DNA of 64,000 nucleotides from NCBI GenBank assembly GCA_027624955.1, contig JAQBTG010000001.1, forward strand, positions 106,559 to 170,558, in the 5' to 3' direction. Each line of letters begins with the position of its first letter. The first letter of the stretch is position 1. The DNA is from Pseudomonadota bacterium (lineage in GTDB: Bacteria; Pseudomonadota; Alphaproteobacteria; UBA828). Position numbers and translations under genes: made by a program. This document shows positions 9,064 through 19,482 of this stretch, piece by piece. The notes under the pieces are model-generated. The model saw only the letters and a list, made by a program, of their open reading frames with translations. It made no database searches and had not been told where the DNA came from.

Positions 9064-9954
9064 ATGGACTGGGACAAACTGAGGGTCTTTCACGCCGTTG
9101 CCGAAGCGGGCAGTTTCACCCGTGCCGGCGACCTTCTGCATCTCAGCCAGTCTGCCGTCAGCCGTCAAGTAGCTGCGTTGGAGCGAAGTCTCTCCGTGGT
9201 GCTCTTTCATCGCCATTCGCGCGGCCTCCTCCTCACCGAACAGGGCGAGACGCTCTACGCCACGACGCGCGACGTGTACGCTAAGCTGGCCATGACGGAA
9301 GCTAATTTGAGCGGTGGGCGTGATCGGCCCGAGGGGCCGCTCACTATTACCACCACCAACGCTTTCGGCACGATTTGGCTGACCCCGCGACTGCGTGCGT
9401 TCAACCAGCTGTATCCCGGCATTGATTTGAAACTCAAGACCTCGGACGATGCGCTCGATCTCGCCATGCGCGAAGCCGATGTTGCAATCCGCATGGGCAC
9501 CCCAACGCAGCCGGATCTCATTCAGCGACATTTAATGACGGTGCATTCGCATATTTACGCGGCGCCGAGCTATCTGGAAGAGTTCGGGCCTATCGAAAGC
9601 GCCGATGATCTGTTGAACCAGCGCCTCATTGTCTATGGCAAGGGTCCGCTCAGCGATATCGCCAGTCCAAATTGGTTGCTGCGGCGCAGCGGCGAGGCTG
9701 AATCGCGCCACCGGGTGGTACTTGAGGCCAATAATATCTATTGCATTCTTCGGGCCGTGGAAAGTGGTCTCGGGATATCGGCGCTGCCCGATTATGTCGC
9801 CCGCGAGCGACCTAATATCCGCCAGATTCTACCCGAATTGCAGGGTCCTTCGTTTGATGCCTATCTCGTCTATGCGGAGGAGCTGCGCCACACCAAACGC
9901 ATCGGCGTGTTCCGCAATTTTCTTTTGGATCAAATCGCAGCGTGGAAATATTGA
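9064..9954 (+). CDS. LysR-family transcriptional regulator
   Basis: DNA-binding regulator of 296 residues. The N-terminal winged helix-turn-helix (DKLRVFHAVAEAGSFTRAGDLLHLSQSAVSRQVAALE) is typical of LysR, and a periplasmic-binding-protein-like effector domain follows. The ATG at 9064 is chosen over the TTG at 9052 because GGAG at 9054-9057 is well placed for it. It lies 48 bases after trxB and might be co-transcribed, but LysR targets are usually neighbours and no obvious divergent partner is present, so its regulon cannot be read from the context. Confidence 0.93.
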   Translation: MDWDKLRVFHAVAEAGSFTRAGDLLHLSQSAVSRQVAALERSLSVVLFHRHSRGLLLTEQGETLYATTRDVYAKLAMTEANLSGGRDRPEGPLTITTTNAFGTIWLTPRLRAFNQLYPGIDLKLKTSDDALDLAMREADVAIRMGTPTQPDLIQRHLMTVHSHIYAAPSYLEEFGPIESADDLLNQRLIVYGKGPLSDIASPNWLLRRSGEAESRHRVVLEANNIYCILRAVESGLGISALPDYVARERPNIRQILPELQGPSFDAYLVYAEELRHTKRIGVFRNFLLDQIAAWKY

Positions 9955-10044
9955 CAATATCTGCCGAATTGATATGCGTATAGCGCATGGCAGAATTGTG
10001 ATAACAGACCTACCACGCGGGAAAAGGCAGCATTATATGCTGCA

Positions 10045-10072
10045 TTGCAACATGCTGATGCGCCATTAATAC
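10045..10072 (+). promoter_or_regulatory. Sigma-70-type promoter for the small RNA
   Basis: TTGCAA (10045-10050) and TAATAC (10067-10072) are separated by 16 bases, which predicts transcription starting near 10079. No coding sequence follows; the next plus-strand feature is the hairpin series that ends in a terminator. Confidence 0.55.
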
Positions 10073-10078
10073 CTCCCG

Positions 10079-10264
10079 GCGCAAGGCATTTAGTACCGCG
10101 CGGTTCGGCCACATATAGCCGGAGCGCGTGGGCTTCTGGACCACGGTTCGGAAGTTGGATCTTCGGATCCAAAACGGACGATCCCATCGTTCGTTTTTAC
10201 GTCTCCCAGACGTGAAGCCTCCCTGTTTAACTGGCCGGACCCTCTTGGGTCCGGCCTTTTTTTT
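10079..10264 (+). ncRNA. Putative structured small RNA of about 185 nt, family not assigned
   Basis: A free-standing transcription unit between the LysR gene and the convergent HAD gene, with no ORF. In order: a hairpin (CGCGC...CGGC / GCCG...GCGCG, 10097-10128), a closing stem (GGGCTTC 10130-10136 with GAAGCCT 10214-10220) enclosing three hairpins, and a strong intrinsic terminator. The enclosed hairpins are TTGGATC-TTCG-GATCCAA (10155-10172), ACGGACGAT-CCC-ATCGTTCGT (10174-10194) and ACGTCT-CCC-AGACGT (10199-10213). Exposed CCC and CCTCCC segments could pair with Shine-Dalgarno sequences. The length would also fit 6S RNA, but I could not confirm the 6S fold. Confidence 0.6.
10233..10264 (+). 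terminator. Intrinsic terminator of the small RNA
   Basis: A perfect 10-bp stem (GGCCGGACCC / GGGTCCGGCC, 10233-10256) with a TCTT loop is followed at once by eight T residues. The T-run is on the plus strand only, so it ends plus-strand transcription. Confidence 0.9.
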
Positions 10265-10282
10265 ATATGCCGATTGCCTGAA

Positions 10283-10963
10283 TTAACGTTGCAGTTCCAC
10301 GGCGATAAGGCGGGGAAGTTGATTCATGTTCACAAAGATCTTCGCACTTGCAATAGAGTGGGTGTGATCACGAATCTCGACCGCCTCCGCATGAGGCGCA
10401 TATCGAAATACCCGCATCTCCGCCGCCAGCGCGGCATTCACGCCATGCAAGCTGTCTTCGATGACGATGCATTTCGCCGGCAAAAAATTCATTTCGCGCG
10501 CGGCGAAGAGAAAAAGATCTGGATGCGGCTTGGGGCGCCCGGCGGCGCTGGCGGTATAGAGCCGTCCTTTAAAAAAAGAAATTAGGCCGACCGCCTCAAG
10601 GCTGAGTGCGACCGTCTCCGGCTCGCCGTTGGAGGCGACGCAGAGGCCGCCGACATTCTCATTCAACTGAATTTGTTCGATCGCCTCGCCTACGCCGGCA
10701 ATTGCCGCCAGGTCGCGGCGCATCTCGATATGAAGTTGGTCGAGAAAGCTCTTTGTGAACCCGGCCTCTACCGGGTGGCCGAGGCGCGCTGTGACAATCT
10801 CGATCACCATTTCCATGGAGCAGCCGAGAAAGACCTCGGCGGCTTCGTCGTTTTCCATGGCGAGGCCCAGGCCGCGTATTGCCTCCGCCAGTACCCGGGC
10901 GGCGAGCGGCTCACTGTTCACCAGCACGCCGTCGCAATCGAATATGATCAGGGTATCGTCCAC
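10283..10963 (-). CDS. HAD-IA family phosphatase (phosphoglycolate phosphatase-like)
   Basis: Predicted cytoplasmic sugar-phosphate phosphatase of 226 residues. Motif I is FDCDGVL with nucleophile D9 and acid/base D11, motif II is the S/T in CVASNGE, and motif III/IV is visible as KPHPDLFLFAA and CIVIEDSLHGV. The cap inserted after motif I places it in subclass IA. The substrate is not clear; YieH/Gph/YniC-type enzymes are all possible. It converges on the small RNA terminator. Confidence 0.88.
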   Translation of the reverse strand: MDDTLIIFDCDGVLVNSEPLAARVLAEAIRGLGLAMENDEAAEVFLGCSMEMVIEIVTARLGHPVEAGFTKSFLDQLHIEMRRDLAAIAGVGEAIEQIQLNENVGGLCVASNGEPETVALSLEAVGLISFFKGRLYTASAAGRPKPHPDLFLFAAREMNFLPAKCIVIEDSLHGVNAALAAEMRVFRYAPHAEAVEIRDHTHSIASAKIFVNMNQLPRLIAVELQR

Positions 10964-11026
10964 ACGGCGAACTTATCTCATCACCGCCAGCGGGCTCAAT
11001 TCGTCTCTTTTTTTTCGGCCGCCGCC

Positions 11027-12028
11027 TCAAATATAGAGCGGTTCCTTTTCCAGCCCCGTGTAGAGATCGGCGACGAATTCGGCGTAGCCGTTAAAGAGCT
11101 GGGTGGGCCGGCGCTCGACGCCCTCCGGACCAAAGAATTTCTCCGTGGCCTGCGACCATCTCGGATGCGATACCTCGGGATTTACGTTGGCCCAGAAGCC
11201 ATACTCGCTTGCCTGTATCTCCTCCCAGAAGGACACCGGGCGTTCCTCGGAGAATGTCAGGCGGACCAGCCCTTTGACCTGCTTGAAGCCATATTTCCAC
11301 GGCGTCGCCAGACGCAACGGCGCGCCGTTCTGCTTCGGGATAGGCTTGCCGTAATAGCCGGTGGCGATAAAAGCGAGCTCGTTCACCGCTTCGGCTATCG
11401 TAAGGCCATCGATATAAGGCCAGGGATACCAGAATTGTTTTTGCCCGCGCGCCACTTCCGGCATCTCGAAGGTCTGCATGACAACATATTTTGCTGAGCC
11501 CAGCGGGCGCGCCATGTCCACCAAAGCCTTCAGCGGGAAGCCCGAATAGGGCACCGCGATTGACCAGGCTTCGACGCAGCGGTGGCGGTAGAGCCTCTCT
11601 TCGAGCGGCATTTTTGCCAACAGATCGTCGATGTCGATCGTCATTTCCTTCTCAACCAGGCCGTCCAACTTGATCGTCCATGGCCGGATGGGCAGCTCCT
11701 GAGCGAGTTGGAAAATCTCCTTCTGCGAGCCGAACTCATAGTAATTATTGTAATGGGCGGCGAATTTCTCCGGCGTCAGCGGGCGGTCAAGTTTGAAGGC
11801 GTCATTCGAAGCCACCGGATAGAGACCAGCGCTCGGATCGTCTTCGCCCGATTCCTCATGCGATGCTAGCGCCGCACCCGGCAGCGCCCCGGCAGTCACC
11901 GCGCCAGCGGCAACCGCACCGCCGATCGCGCCCATACCTTTGAGTACCGCACGGCGGTTCCAAAACATCGATTCCGGCGTCGCGGCGCTCTCGGGAATTT
12001 CCCAACCGCGTTTTTTCCTAATCAACAT
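11027..12028 (-). CDS. msrP: Protein-methionine-sulfoxide reductase catalytic subunit MsrP
   Basis: Periplasmic molybdopterin enzyme that repairs oxidised methionine in envelope proteins. A twin-arginine signal (NRRAVLKGMG, arginines 25-26) with an Ala-rich hydrophobic core ends near ALASHEE. The Mo-liganding cysteine lies in RHRCVEAWS. The ATG at 12028 is chosen over 12052 because it gives the family start MLIRKKRGWEIPES; the protein is then 333 residues. The heme membrane partner MsrQ, usually adjacent, is absent here. It depends on molybdenum cofactor, whose genes are 14 kb away in this window. Confidence 0.95.
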   Translation of the reverse strand: MLIRKKRGWEIPESAATPESMFWNRRAVLKGMGAIGGAVAAGAVTAGALPGAALASHEESGEDDPSAGLYPVASNDAFKLDRPLTPEKFAAHYNNYYEFGSQKEIFQLAQELPIRPWTIKLDGLVEKEMTIDIDDLLAKMPLEERLYRHRCVEAWSIAVPYSGFPLKALVDMARPLGSAKYVVMQTFEMPEVARGQKQFWYPWPYIDGLTIAEAVNELAFIATGYYGKPIPKQNGAPLRLATPWKYGFKQVKGLVRLTFSEERPVSFWEEIQASEYGFWANVNPEVSHPRWSQATEKFFGPEGVERRPTQLFNGYAEFVADLYTGLEKEPLYI

Positions 12029-12132
12029 CGCCCGCTCCCTGCTTTCTGCCACTCTGTTCTAAATTGAAATAGGATGTGCGGCCAAGCGCGGCAAGTAACG
12101 CCTGTGTGATGCGTGTGTGACGGTGCGGCTGC

Positions 12133-13443
<1,311 letters not shown>

Positions 13444-13451
13444 TTAATCCA

Positions 13452-14063
13452 TTAATCGGACTGCGCCAATATTTCGGCTAAACGCTCGAGCGAGATGCCG
13501 CCGACATGTTTTTCACCATTGATGAAAAACGTAGGTGTTGCGTCGACGCCGAGCTTCTCTTTAGCGAATTCGAAGCTCCCGATCACCTGCTTCTCCAGCA
13601 CGCCTTCTTCCACGCATTGCTTCAATTCCGCCCGCGTGACGCCCGCCGTCTCGACGATCTCGGCAATCGCCAGCAGCGATGGCTCCGCCGCGCTCCATTG
13701 GCGAATGTTGGCGAACAGCGCATCCTGCACCGCGAGATATCGCTCCGGCCCGGCGCATTGGGCAAGCACCGCCGCCTCCACCGCTGCCCAGGACAGCGGG
13801 AAATCGCGGAGCACAAAGCGCACCTGGCCGCTGTCGATATATTTTGCCTTCAGCGCTGGAAATACCTGCTTGTGGAACGCCGCGCAGTGCGAACAGTTGA
13901 GAGAATAATACTCTATCATGGTGACCGGCGCGCTCGCTTGCCCGAAAACCATGTCGCCGGGCCGCGCGTCCAAATTTTTGGCCGCTACAGGCCGCAGAAT
14001 GGCTGCGGCGAGAAATAAAAGGAGAGGGGCGGCCAGTACGATTTGGCGGATGGAAAGCGGCAT
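13452..14063 (-). CDS. DsbA-family thiol oxidoreductase (copy 1)
   Basis: Exported thioredoxin-fold protein of 203 residues. An N-terminal hydrophobic signal (residues 5-28) precedes FGQASAPVTMIEYYSLNCSHC with the redox pair C57-S-H-C60, and the cis-proline loop is DATPTFFING. It probably introduces or moves disulfides in the periplasm. It is clearly homologous to the next gene upstream, separated by 33 bases, so a tandem duplication and joint expression are likely. Confidence 0.9.
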   Translation of the reverse strand: MPLSIRQIVLAAPLLLFLAAAILRPVAAKNLDARPGDMVFGQASAPVTMIEYYSLNCSHCAAFHKQVFPALKAKYIDSGQVRFVLRDFPLSWAAVEAAVLAQCAGPERYLAVQDALFANIRQWSAAEPSLLAIAEIVETAGVTRAELKQCVEEGVLEKQVIGSFEFAKEKLGVDATPTFFINGEKHVGGISLERLAEILAQSD

Positions 14064-14096
14064 GCGGGATCGTTCCTGTTTCTGAAAAGGCCGTTT

Positions 14097-14798
14097 TCAT
14101 TCAGCTTGAATGGGAATCTCGAGGCGTGTGATCTTGTCACTCTGGCGCGTGATCTCTTTCAGCATATTGGTGAGCCCGTCCGACAATTTATCGAACGGAA
14201 TATTTCCCTCCAACTTGTCATTGTTGATGATGAACGTCGGTGTTGCCTTAACGCCGAGCACCTCGCGCGCGAATTTCTGGCTTTCGAACACTTGCTGCTC
14301 CAGCACTCGCTCATCCAGGCAGGCCTTGAACGCGGCTTCGGGAACGCCCTGCGCCGCGCCGATTTTGCTCACCGCTTTGAGGGTCTCTTCCGCCTTGCTC
14401 CACTGTTCACCGGATCTAAGCAACGCCTCCTGCACATCAAAATAGCGCTCCGGCGGCGCGCAATGGGTCATGATCGCTGCTTTCAGCGCCGCCCAGGACA
14501 GCGGAAAATCGCGGAACACAAAGCGCACTTTGCCGGTATCGATAAATTCCGTTTTTAGCTTGGGAAAAACGTCGGCGTGGAATGCCGCGCAGTGCGCGCA
14601 ATCGAGCGAATAATATTCGATCATCACAATCGGTGCCGTGCTGCGCCCCAGCCCCCGATCGCCAGCCCGCTCTGCCAAATGCTCGCCGGCTCCCGCCGGA
14701 ACCGCTAGCCCAGCAAGCAGCAAGAGCACCACCATCGCCACCGCCAGAAACCCTGGCCTAATGGGCAAACCAACGAATCTTGATGTGAGCAATGGCAT
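14097..14798 (-). CDS. DsbA-family thiol oxidoreductase (copy 2)
   Basis: Exported thioredoxin-fold protein of 233 residues with a hydrophobic signal (residues 17-37), redox pair C67-A-H-C70 in EYYSLDCAHC, and cis-proline loop KATPTFIINN. It has a longer C-terminal helix than copy 1 (KEITRQSDKITRLEIPIQAE). The two copies share the pattern FRDFPLSWAA, but differ at the active-site dipeptide (SH against AH), which may tune redox potential. Confidence 0.9.
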   Translation of the reverse strand: MPLLTSRFVGLPIRPGFLAVAMVVLLLLAGLAVPAGAGEHLAERAGDRGLGRSTAPIVMIEYYSLDCAHCAAFHADVFPKLKTEFIDTGKVRFVFRDFPLSWAALKAAIMTHCAPPERYFDVQEALLRSGEQWSKAEETLKAVSKIGAAQGVPEAAFKACLDERVLEQQVFESQKFAREVLGVKATPTFIINNDKLEGNIPFDKLSDGLTNMLKEITRQSDKITRLEIPIQAE

Positions 14799-14907
14799 AA
14801 CGGTGGTGTTCCGTAATTACAAATGGGCGGCGCCGCAAGCCTAGTGCCTTTCGCGCGAAGGATTCAAGCGAACATACCTAGCACCGGCATATGCTATGCT
14901 GCGCCCG

Positions 14908-14985
14908 ATGAAATTCAACGCCGAGCAACCCATATATCTAGGGCTGCCGCGGCCTAAGCCACAACCTCAGTTCGGGCCTTCGTAA
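14908..14985 (+). CDS. Putative 25-codon leader ORF upstream of uvrB
   Basis: ATG at 14908 opens a 25-residue, proline-rich ORF (starts MKFNAEQPIYLG, ends QPQFGPS) that stops at a TAA inside the TAAGGAG ribosome binding site for uvrB. It is in the same frame as uvrB. The overlap of stop and binding site suggests translational coupling or leader control, but no family is recognised and expression is not shown. Confidence 0.4.
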   Translation: MKFNAEQPIYLGLPRPKPQPQFGPS

Positions 14986-14997
14986 GGAGTCAAAACC

Positions 14998-17208
14998 ATT
15001 CCCGCCAACCCCTCACTGCATCCTTCGGGCGACCCCACCGGCCATCTTGTGGGGCCGAACAAGAATCCGCTGCCGGATGGTGGGTCTGGGCAGTCGTTCG
15101 AATTGGTGTCCGATTATAGTCCGGCTGGCGATCAGCCGCAGGCGATCGCAGAATTGCTCGCCGGCTTGGGCGAAGGTGAGCGTGATCAGGTGCTGTTGGG
15201 CGTCACCGGCTCGGGCAAGACCTACACCATGGCGCATGTGATTCGCGAATTGGCGCGCCCGACCCTGGTGCTGGCGCCCAACAAGACCCTGGCGGCCCAA
15301 CTTTACGGCGAGATGCGGAGCTTCTTCCCCAACAATGCGGTCGAGTATTTCGTCTCCTATTACGATTATTATCAGCCCGAGGCCTATGTGGCGCGGACCG
15401 ATACCTATATTGAGAAAGACGCCTCGATCAATGAGCAGATCGACCGCATGCGCCACTCAGCCACACGCTCGCTTTTGGAGCGCCGAGATGTTGTGATCGT
15501 CGCATCCGTCTCGTGCATCTACGGCATCGGCTCGCCCGAGACCTATTCGGCGATGACGCTCTATCTCGATAAGAAAACCTCGATCGATCAGCGCGCGCTG
15601 TTAAAAAAGCTCGTCGAGTTGCAATACCGGCGCAACAACCAGTCGCTCGAGCGTGGTGATTTCCGCGTCCGCGGTGACGTCGTCGAGATTTTCCCCGCTC
15701 ATTCGGAAGACCGCGCTTGGCGCATCTCCATGTTCGGCGAGGATATCGAGGAGATCGTCGAGTTCGATCCTCTCACCGGGCACAAAACCGCTCAGCTCGA
15801 ACAGATCCGCGTCTATCCGAACAGCCATTACGTAACGCCGCGCCCGACCATCAATCAGGCGATCAAGAGCATCCGCACCGAGCTGGCCGCGCGCCTTGAG
15901 GAATTCCACGCCACCGGCCAATTGCTTGCCGCCGAGCGGCTGGAACAACGCACTCTGTTTGACCTTGAGATGATGGAGGCGAGCGGAAGCTGTGCCGGCA
16001 TCGAGAATTATTCACGTTATCTCACGGGGCGGAATGCCGGCGAGCCGCCGCCAACGCTGTTCGAATATTTGCCCGAAAACGCGCTCTTGGTGGTCGATGA
16101 AAGCCATGTCACCGTGCCGCAGTTGAACGGCATGTACCGCGGCGATTTCAAGCGCAAATCGACACTCGCCGATTTCGGCTTCCGCTTGCCATCTTGCCTC
16201 GACAATCGCCCGCTCAAATTCGAGGAGTGGGAGGCCATGCGCCCGCAAACTGTTTTCGTTTCGGCGACTCCCGGGCCGTGGGAGATGGAACGCACTGCCG
16301 GCGTCTTCGTCGAACAGCTGATCCGCCCGACGGGCCTGATCGATCCGGTCTGCCTGATCCGTCCGGTCGAGACTCAGGTCGACGACCTGATGGCCGAATG
16401 TCGCGATTGCGTGACCAAGGGCCTGCGTGTTCTGGTGACGACGCTCACCAAACGCATGGCGGAGGATCTCACCGAATATCTGCATGAGGCAGACATCCGC
16501 GTGCGCTATCTCCATTCCGACATCGACACGCTGGAGCGCATCGAAATCATCCGCGATCTCCGCCTCGGCGCTTTCGACGTGCTGGTCGGCATCAATCTGT
16601 TGCGCGAGGGCCTGGATATTCCCGAATGCGGCCTGGTGGCGATCCTCGACGCCGACAAGGAAGGCTTCCTGCGCTCGCGCACCGCGCTCATTCAGACCAT
16701 CGGCCGCGCCGCGCGCAATATCGACGGGCGCGTCATTCTCTATGCCGACAAGATGACCAACTCGCTGACATTGGCAATCGAGGAGACCGATCGCCGGCGG
16801 GCGAAACAGCAGGAATTCAATGTCGCCAACGGCATCACACCCGAGAGCGTGCGCACGAATATCGGTGATATTATGGACGGTATTTACGAAAAGGATTATG
16901 TCACCGTCGAAACCGGCGACGAGGAAACCCGCCATCTCATCGGCAACAATCTCACAGCCTATCTCAAGGATCTGGAAAAACGCATGAAAGAGGCGGCGGG
17001 CGAACTCGAATTCGAGGAAGCGGCGCGCCTTCGGGACGAAATCCACCGCCTACAGGAAACCGATCTCGGCCTCGCCACCAAGCGCGGCGCGGCGGGCGAT
17101 AGTGGCCAGCGCCGGCCCAGCCGCAGCCATGGCGGCGCCCCCGGCACCCGCGCCACCGGCAAGAAAAACAAATTCACCCGCAAACCCAAGCGCGGCAGCA
17201 TTCGCTAG
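14998..17208 (+). CDS. uvrB: UvrABC excinuclease subunit B, probable ATT start
   Basis: DNA-damage-verifying helicase of nucleotide excision repair, acting with UvrA and with UvrC (also in this window). Walker A is GVTGSGKT, the beta-hairpin [10 protein letters not shown], Walker B VVDESH, and motif VI region [13 protein letters not shown]; the C-terminal UVR domain ([17 protein letters not shown]) binds UvrC. The only good ribosome binding site (TAAGGAG, 14983-14989) leads to ATT at 14998, giving 736 residues; the first GTG (15049) has none. The C-terminus carries a basic Gly/Lys/Arg-rich tail of about 40 residues. No alphaproteobacterial LexA box (GTTC-N7-GTTC) was found upstream. Confidence 0.96.
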   Translation: MPANPSLHPSGDPTGHLVGPNKNPLPDGGSGQSFELVSDYSPAGDQPQAIAELLAGLGEGERDQVLLGVTGSGKTYTMAHVIRELARPTLVLAPNKTLAAQLYGEMRSFFPNNAVEYFVSYYDYYQPEAYVARTDTYIEKDASINEQIDRMRHSATRSLLERRDVVIVASVSCIYGIGSPETYSAMTLYLDKKTSIDQRALLKKLVELQYRRNNQSLERGDFRVRGDVVEIFPAHSEDRAWRISMFGEDIEEIVEFDPLTGHKTAQLEQIRVYPNSHYVTPRPTINQAIKSIRTELAARLEEFHATGQLLAAERLEQRTLFDLEMMEASGSCAGIENYSRYLTGRNAGEPPPTLFEYLPENALLVVDESHVTVPQLNGMYRGDFKRKSTLADFGFRLPSCLDNRPLKFEEWEAMRPQTVFVSATPGPWEMERTAGVFVEQLIRPTGLIDPVCLIRPVETQVDDLMAECRDCVTKGLRVLVTTLTKRMAEDLTEYLHEADIRVRYLHSDIDTLERIEIIRDLRLGAFDVLVGINLLREGLDIPECGLVAILDADKEGFLRSRTALIQTIGRAARNIDGRVILYADKMTNSLTLAIEETDRRRAKQQEFNVANGITPESVRTNIGDIMDGIYEKDYVTVETGDEETRHLIGNNLTAYLKDLEKRMKEAAGELEFEEAARLRDEIHRLQETDLGLATKRGAAGDSGQRRPSRSHGGAPGTRATGKKNKFTRKPKRGSIR

Positions 17209-17328
17209 GACCAGCCGATCATAAGAATCATCCGCTGAATATTCGTTCAAGCACGGCGGGCTCGCGCTTGGCGGAACGCAACAAGACGGGCTCATCGCAT
17301 TCCGCTATCAGTGAATCCTGCTTAAAGG

Positions 17329-17724
17329 TTAGTAGCATGCCGCAATAATTTCTGTGTTTTCGAAGGCTTCCCAGGCAGTAATTTTGCCGCGCTTTATGGT
17401 GAAGGCCCAGGCCAGGGTGACGTTCCAGCGTTTGCCTTTGGGCTTCGAGCTGGCGATTTCTTGGCCCGTGACGACAATACGCGCACCTTCGCCGATATAC
17501 TCCTTGAATTCCTGCTTGCCGAAATCGACCGCCTGGGCGATGCGCTTGAGATAGATTCTCTGGCGTGCGGCACCTTTCCAGCGCCCGGCCCAGGGCAATT
17601 TTTTTGAGCCCGGTAAGATCCACACGCAGTCCTTGGATTGCAGTGCCGTGAGTGTCTCGAGATCGCCGACCTGAAGCGCGCTCAGCCATTTGCGCAAAAT
17701 TCGCTTATTGTCCACCACCGCCAT
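17329..17724 (-). CDS. SnoaL/NTF2-like fold protein
   Basis: Small 131-residue protein with the cone-shaped NTF2-like fold pattern: an N-terminal helix (RILRKWLSALQVGDLETLTALQSKDCVWILPG), then strands ending WAFTIKRGKITAWEAFENT. Such proteins bind or isomerise small hydrophobic ligands, but the function here is unknown. The ATG at 17724 has a GGGGGAAG ribosome binding site; the TTG at 17745 has none. It is isolated between uvrB and the DUF1538 operon. Confidence 0.8.
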   Translation of the reverse strand: MAVVDNKRILRKWLSALQVGDLETLTALQSKDCVWILPGSKKLPWAGRWKGAARQRIYLKRIAQAVDFGKQEFKEYIGEGARIVVTGQEIASSKPKGKRWNVTLAWAFTIKRGKITAWEAFENTEIIAACY

Positions 17725-17873
17725 TTCGCTTCCCCCTATGCTCAATTCGGTTGAATACGCTAGGCAGGGAGCCGAATGTGGTCAAGCGGTGCAATCTTTG
17801 TGCTGCGGCGGGCCCGCAACTTGAGGCACAATGAACCGAGGACAGCGTTGCAGTTGAAAGAGTTCCCGACCCC

Positions 17874-18686
17874 TTGAGCGAAACGGCCAACTCCGGCGGC
17901 AAGCCGAAACCAGCTCTGTCGCGTGTCGCCAGCGCGCTGCGCCGTCACTCGCTGTTCGCGCCGGCCCTCTCTTTAGTATTTTTAGTGCTCGGCACGTTGC
18001 GCGATCTGGTGCCGATCATCGCTGTTATCGCAGTCTTCCAGCTTGCTGTCCTGCAGCAGCCGTTTCCCAATCTCGTCGAAATATTGATCGGCCTGATGTT
18101 TGTCATGTTGGGCCTAGCGCTATTCGTCAAGGGCTTGGAAATGGGTTTGTTTCCCCTCGGCGAAGGTCTGGCGCAGGATTTCGCCCGCAAGGGCAGCCTG
18201 TTCTGGCTGTTGTTGTTTTCCTTTGCGCTCGGTTTCGGCACCACAGTGGCCGAGCCAGCCCTTGTTGCAGTCGCGGCGGAGGCGGCGCGTACGGCGGCGG
18301 AAGGCGGCGTAATCGAGCTCGGCGCGGACGCCATCGACGCCTTCGCCCTTGGCTTGCGCTATACGGTCGCAGTTTCCGTCGGCGTAGGTGTCACCGTTGG
18401 CGTGCTGCGCATCCTCAAAGGTTGGCCGGTGCATTGGCTGATCATTGGCGGCTATCTTCTGGCCGTGGCGCTGTCGTTCTTTGCGCCCGAAGAAATTATC
18501 GGCATCGCCTTCGATTTGGGCGGTGTGACTACCTCCACCATCACCGTGCCGCTGCTGACAGCACTCGGCGTCGGTCTGTCGACTATGATCCGCGGGCGCA
18601 ATCCGCTGATCGACGGCTTCGGCTTGATCGCCTTCGCCTGCCTGACGCCAATCCTCTTCGTGCTGGTTTTCGGCATGCTGATGTAG
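17874..18686 (+). CDS. DUF1538 membrane protein, first half-size subunit
   Basis: Integral membrane protein of 270 residues with about six to seven hydrophobic segments. The DUF1538 signatures are present: [30 protein letters not shown] and [15 protein letters not shown]. No function is established for the family; a small-ligand or ion transport role is plausible because polar Gly/Thr/Ser motifs sit inside membrane segments. The start is a TTG with a distant AAGAG, so the exact start is uncertain. The next gene is a homologue 9 bases downstream, and a P-II-like and a CBS gene follow, so all four form one operon. Confidence 0.85.
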   Translation: MSETANSGGKPKPALSRVASALRRHSLFAPALSLVFLVLGTLRDLVPIIAVIAVFQLAVLQQPFPNLVEILIGLMFVMLGLALFVKGLEMGLFPLGEGLAQDFARKGSLFWLLLFSFALGFGTTVAEPALVAVAAEAARTAAEGGVIELGADAIDAFALGLRYTVAVSVGVGVTVGVLRILKGWPVHWLIIGGYLLAVALSFFAPEEIIGIAFDLGGVTTSTITVPLLTALGVGLSTMIRGRNPLIDGFGLIAFACLTPILFVLVFGMLM

Positions 18687-18695
18687 GGGGCGGGG

Positions 18696-19481
18696 ATGGG
18701 CATATTCGATAATATCGGCTCGGTTATTCTGTCCACTCTGCGCGATCTTGCGCCTCTGGTCGGGCTGATCCTATTTTTTCAGATTGTCGTGATCCGCAAG
18801 CGCCTGGCCAATTGGCGCCGGGTCGGCATCGGCTTCATCTATGTCGTCATTGGTCTGTCGCTATTCTTGATCGGCCTGCAGTCGGCGCTGTTTCCGCTCG
18901 GCGAGACAATGGCGCGCCAGCTTACCGATCCCAAGTTTCTTGGCCTTGTCGAAGGCGTGGCCGGCGCCTGGTACGACTATTTCTGGGTTTATATTTTCGC
19001 CGTTGCCATCGGCTTCGGCACCACCGTCGCCGAGCCGGCTCTGATCGCGGTCGCCGCAAAGGCGGGCTCGGTTTCCGGCGGCACCATCAATCCCTGGGGC
19101 CTGCGCCTCGCTGTGGCGCTCGGCGTTTCCGTCGGCGTCACGCTCGGCACCTTTCGCATTGTCACCGGCATTCCGCTCCATTGGTTCATCATGGCCGGCT
19201 ACGCCATCGTCATTGTGCAAACTTTCTTCGCCTCCCGCTCGATCATTCCACTGGCCTATGATTCGGGCGGCGTCACAACTTCCACCGTAACCGTGCCCCT
19301 GGTGGCGGCGCTGGGCCTCGGCCTTGCCGCCAACGTGCCGGGGCGCAGCCCGCTAATCGACGGTTTTGGCCTGATCGCCTTAGCCAGCGTATTTCCGATC
19401 ATTGCTGTGCTTGGTTATGCCCAGCTCACCGCCCGTTTTACACGCAAGCGTAAATCCGGCGATTCGACGAAAAGGACGTAG
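18696..19481 (+). CDS. DUF1538 membrane protein, second half-size subunit
   Basis: Integral membrane protein of 261 residues homologous to the preceding gene: [30 protein letters not shown] and [15 protein letters not shown] line up with its motifs. The pair probably assembles as a heteromer, as the two halves of one transporter. The ATG at 18696 follows a G-rich ribosome binding site 9 bases after the first subunit's stop. The C-terminus is short and basic (ARFTRKRKSGDSTKRT), consistent with a cytoplasmic end. Confidence 0.88.
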   Translation: MGIFDNIGSVILSTLRDLAPLVGLILFFQIVVIRKRLANWRRVGIGFIYVVIGLSLFLIGLQSALFPLGETMARQLTDPKFLGLVEGVAGAWYDYFWVYIFAVAIGFGTTVAEPALIAVAAKAGSVSGGTINPWGLRLAVALGVSVGVTLGTFRIVTGIPLHWFIMAGYAIVIVQTFFASRSIIPLAYDSGGVTTSTVTVPLVAALGLGLAANVPGRSPLIDGFGLIALASVFPIIAVLGYAQLTARFTRKRKSGDSTKRT

Positions 19482-19482
19482 C

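Noticed and set aside
14799..14997. LexA box for uvrB, and likewise for uvrC
   Set aside because: No GTTC-N7-GTTC pair was found in either upstream region.
17228..17689. Minus-strand 153-codon ORF overlapping the SnoaL-like gene
   Set aside because: Other frame of the SnoaL gene; Arg/His-rich without family features.
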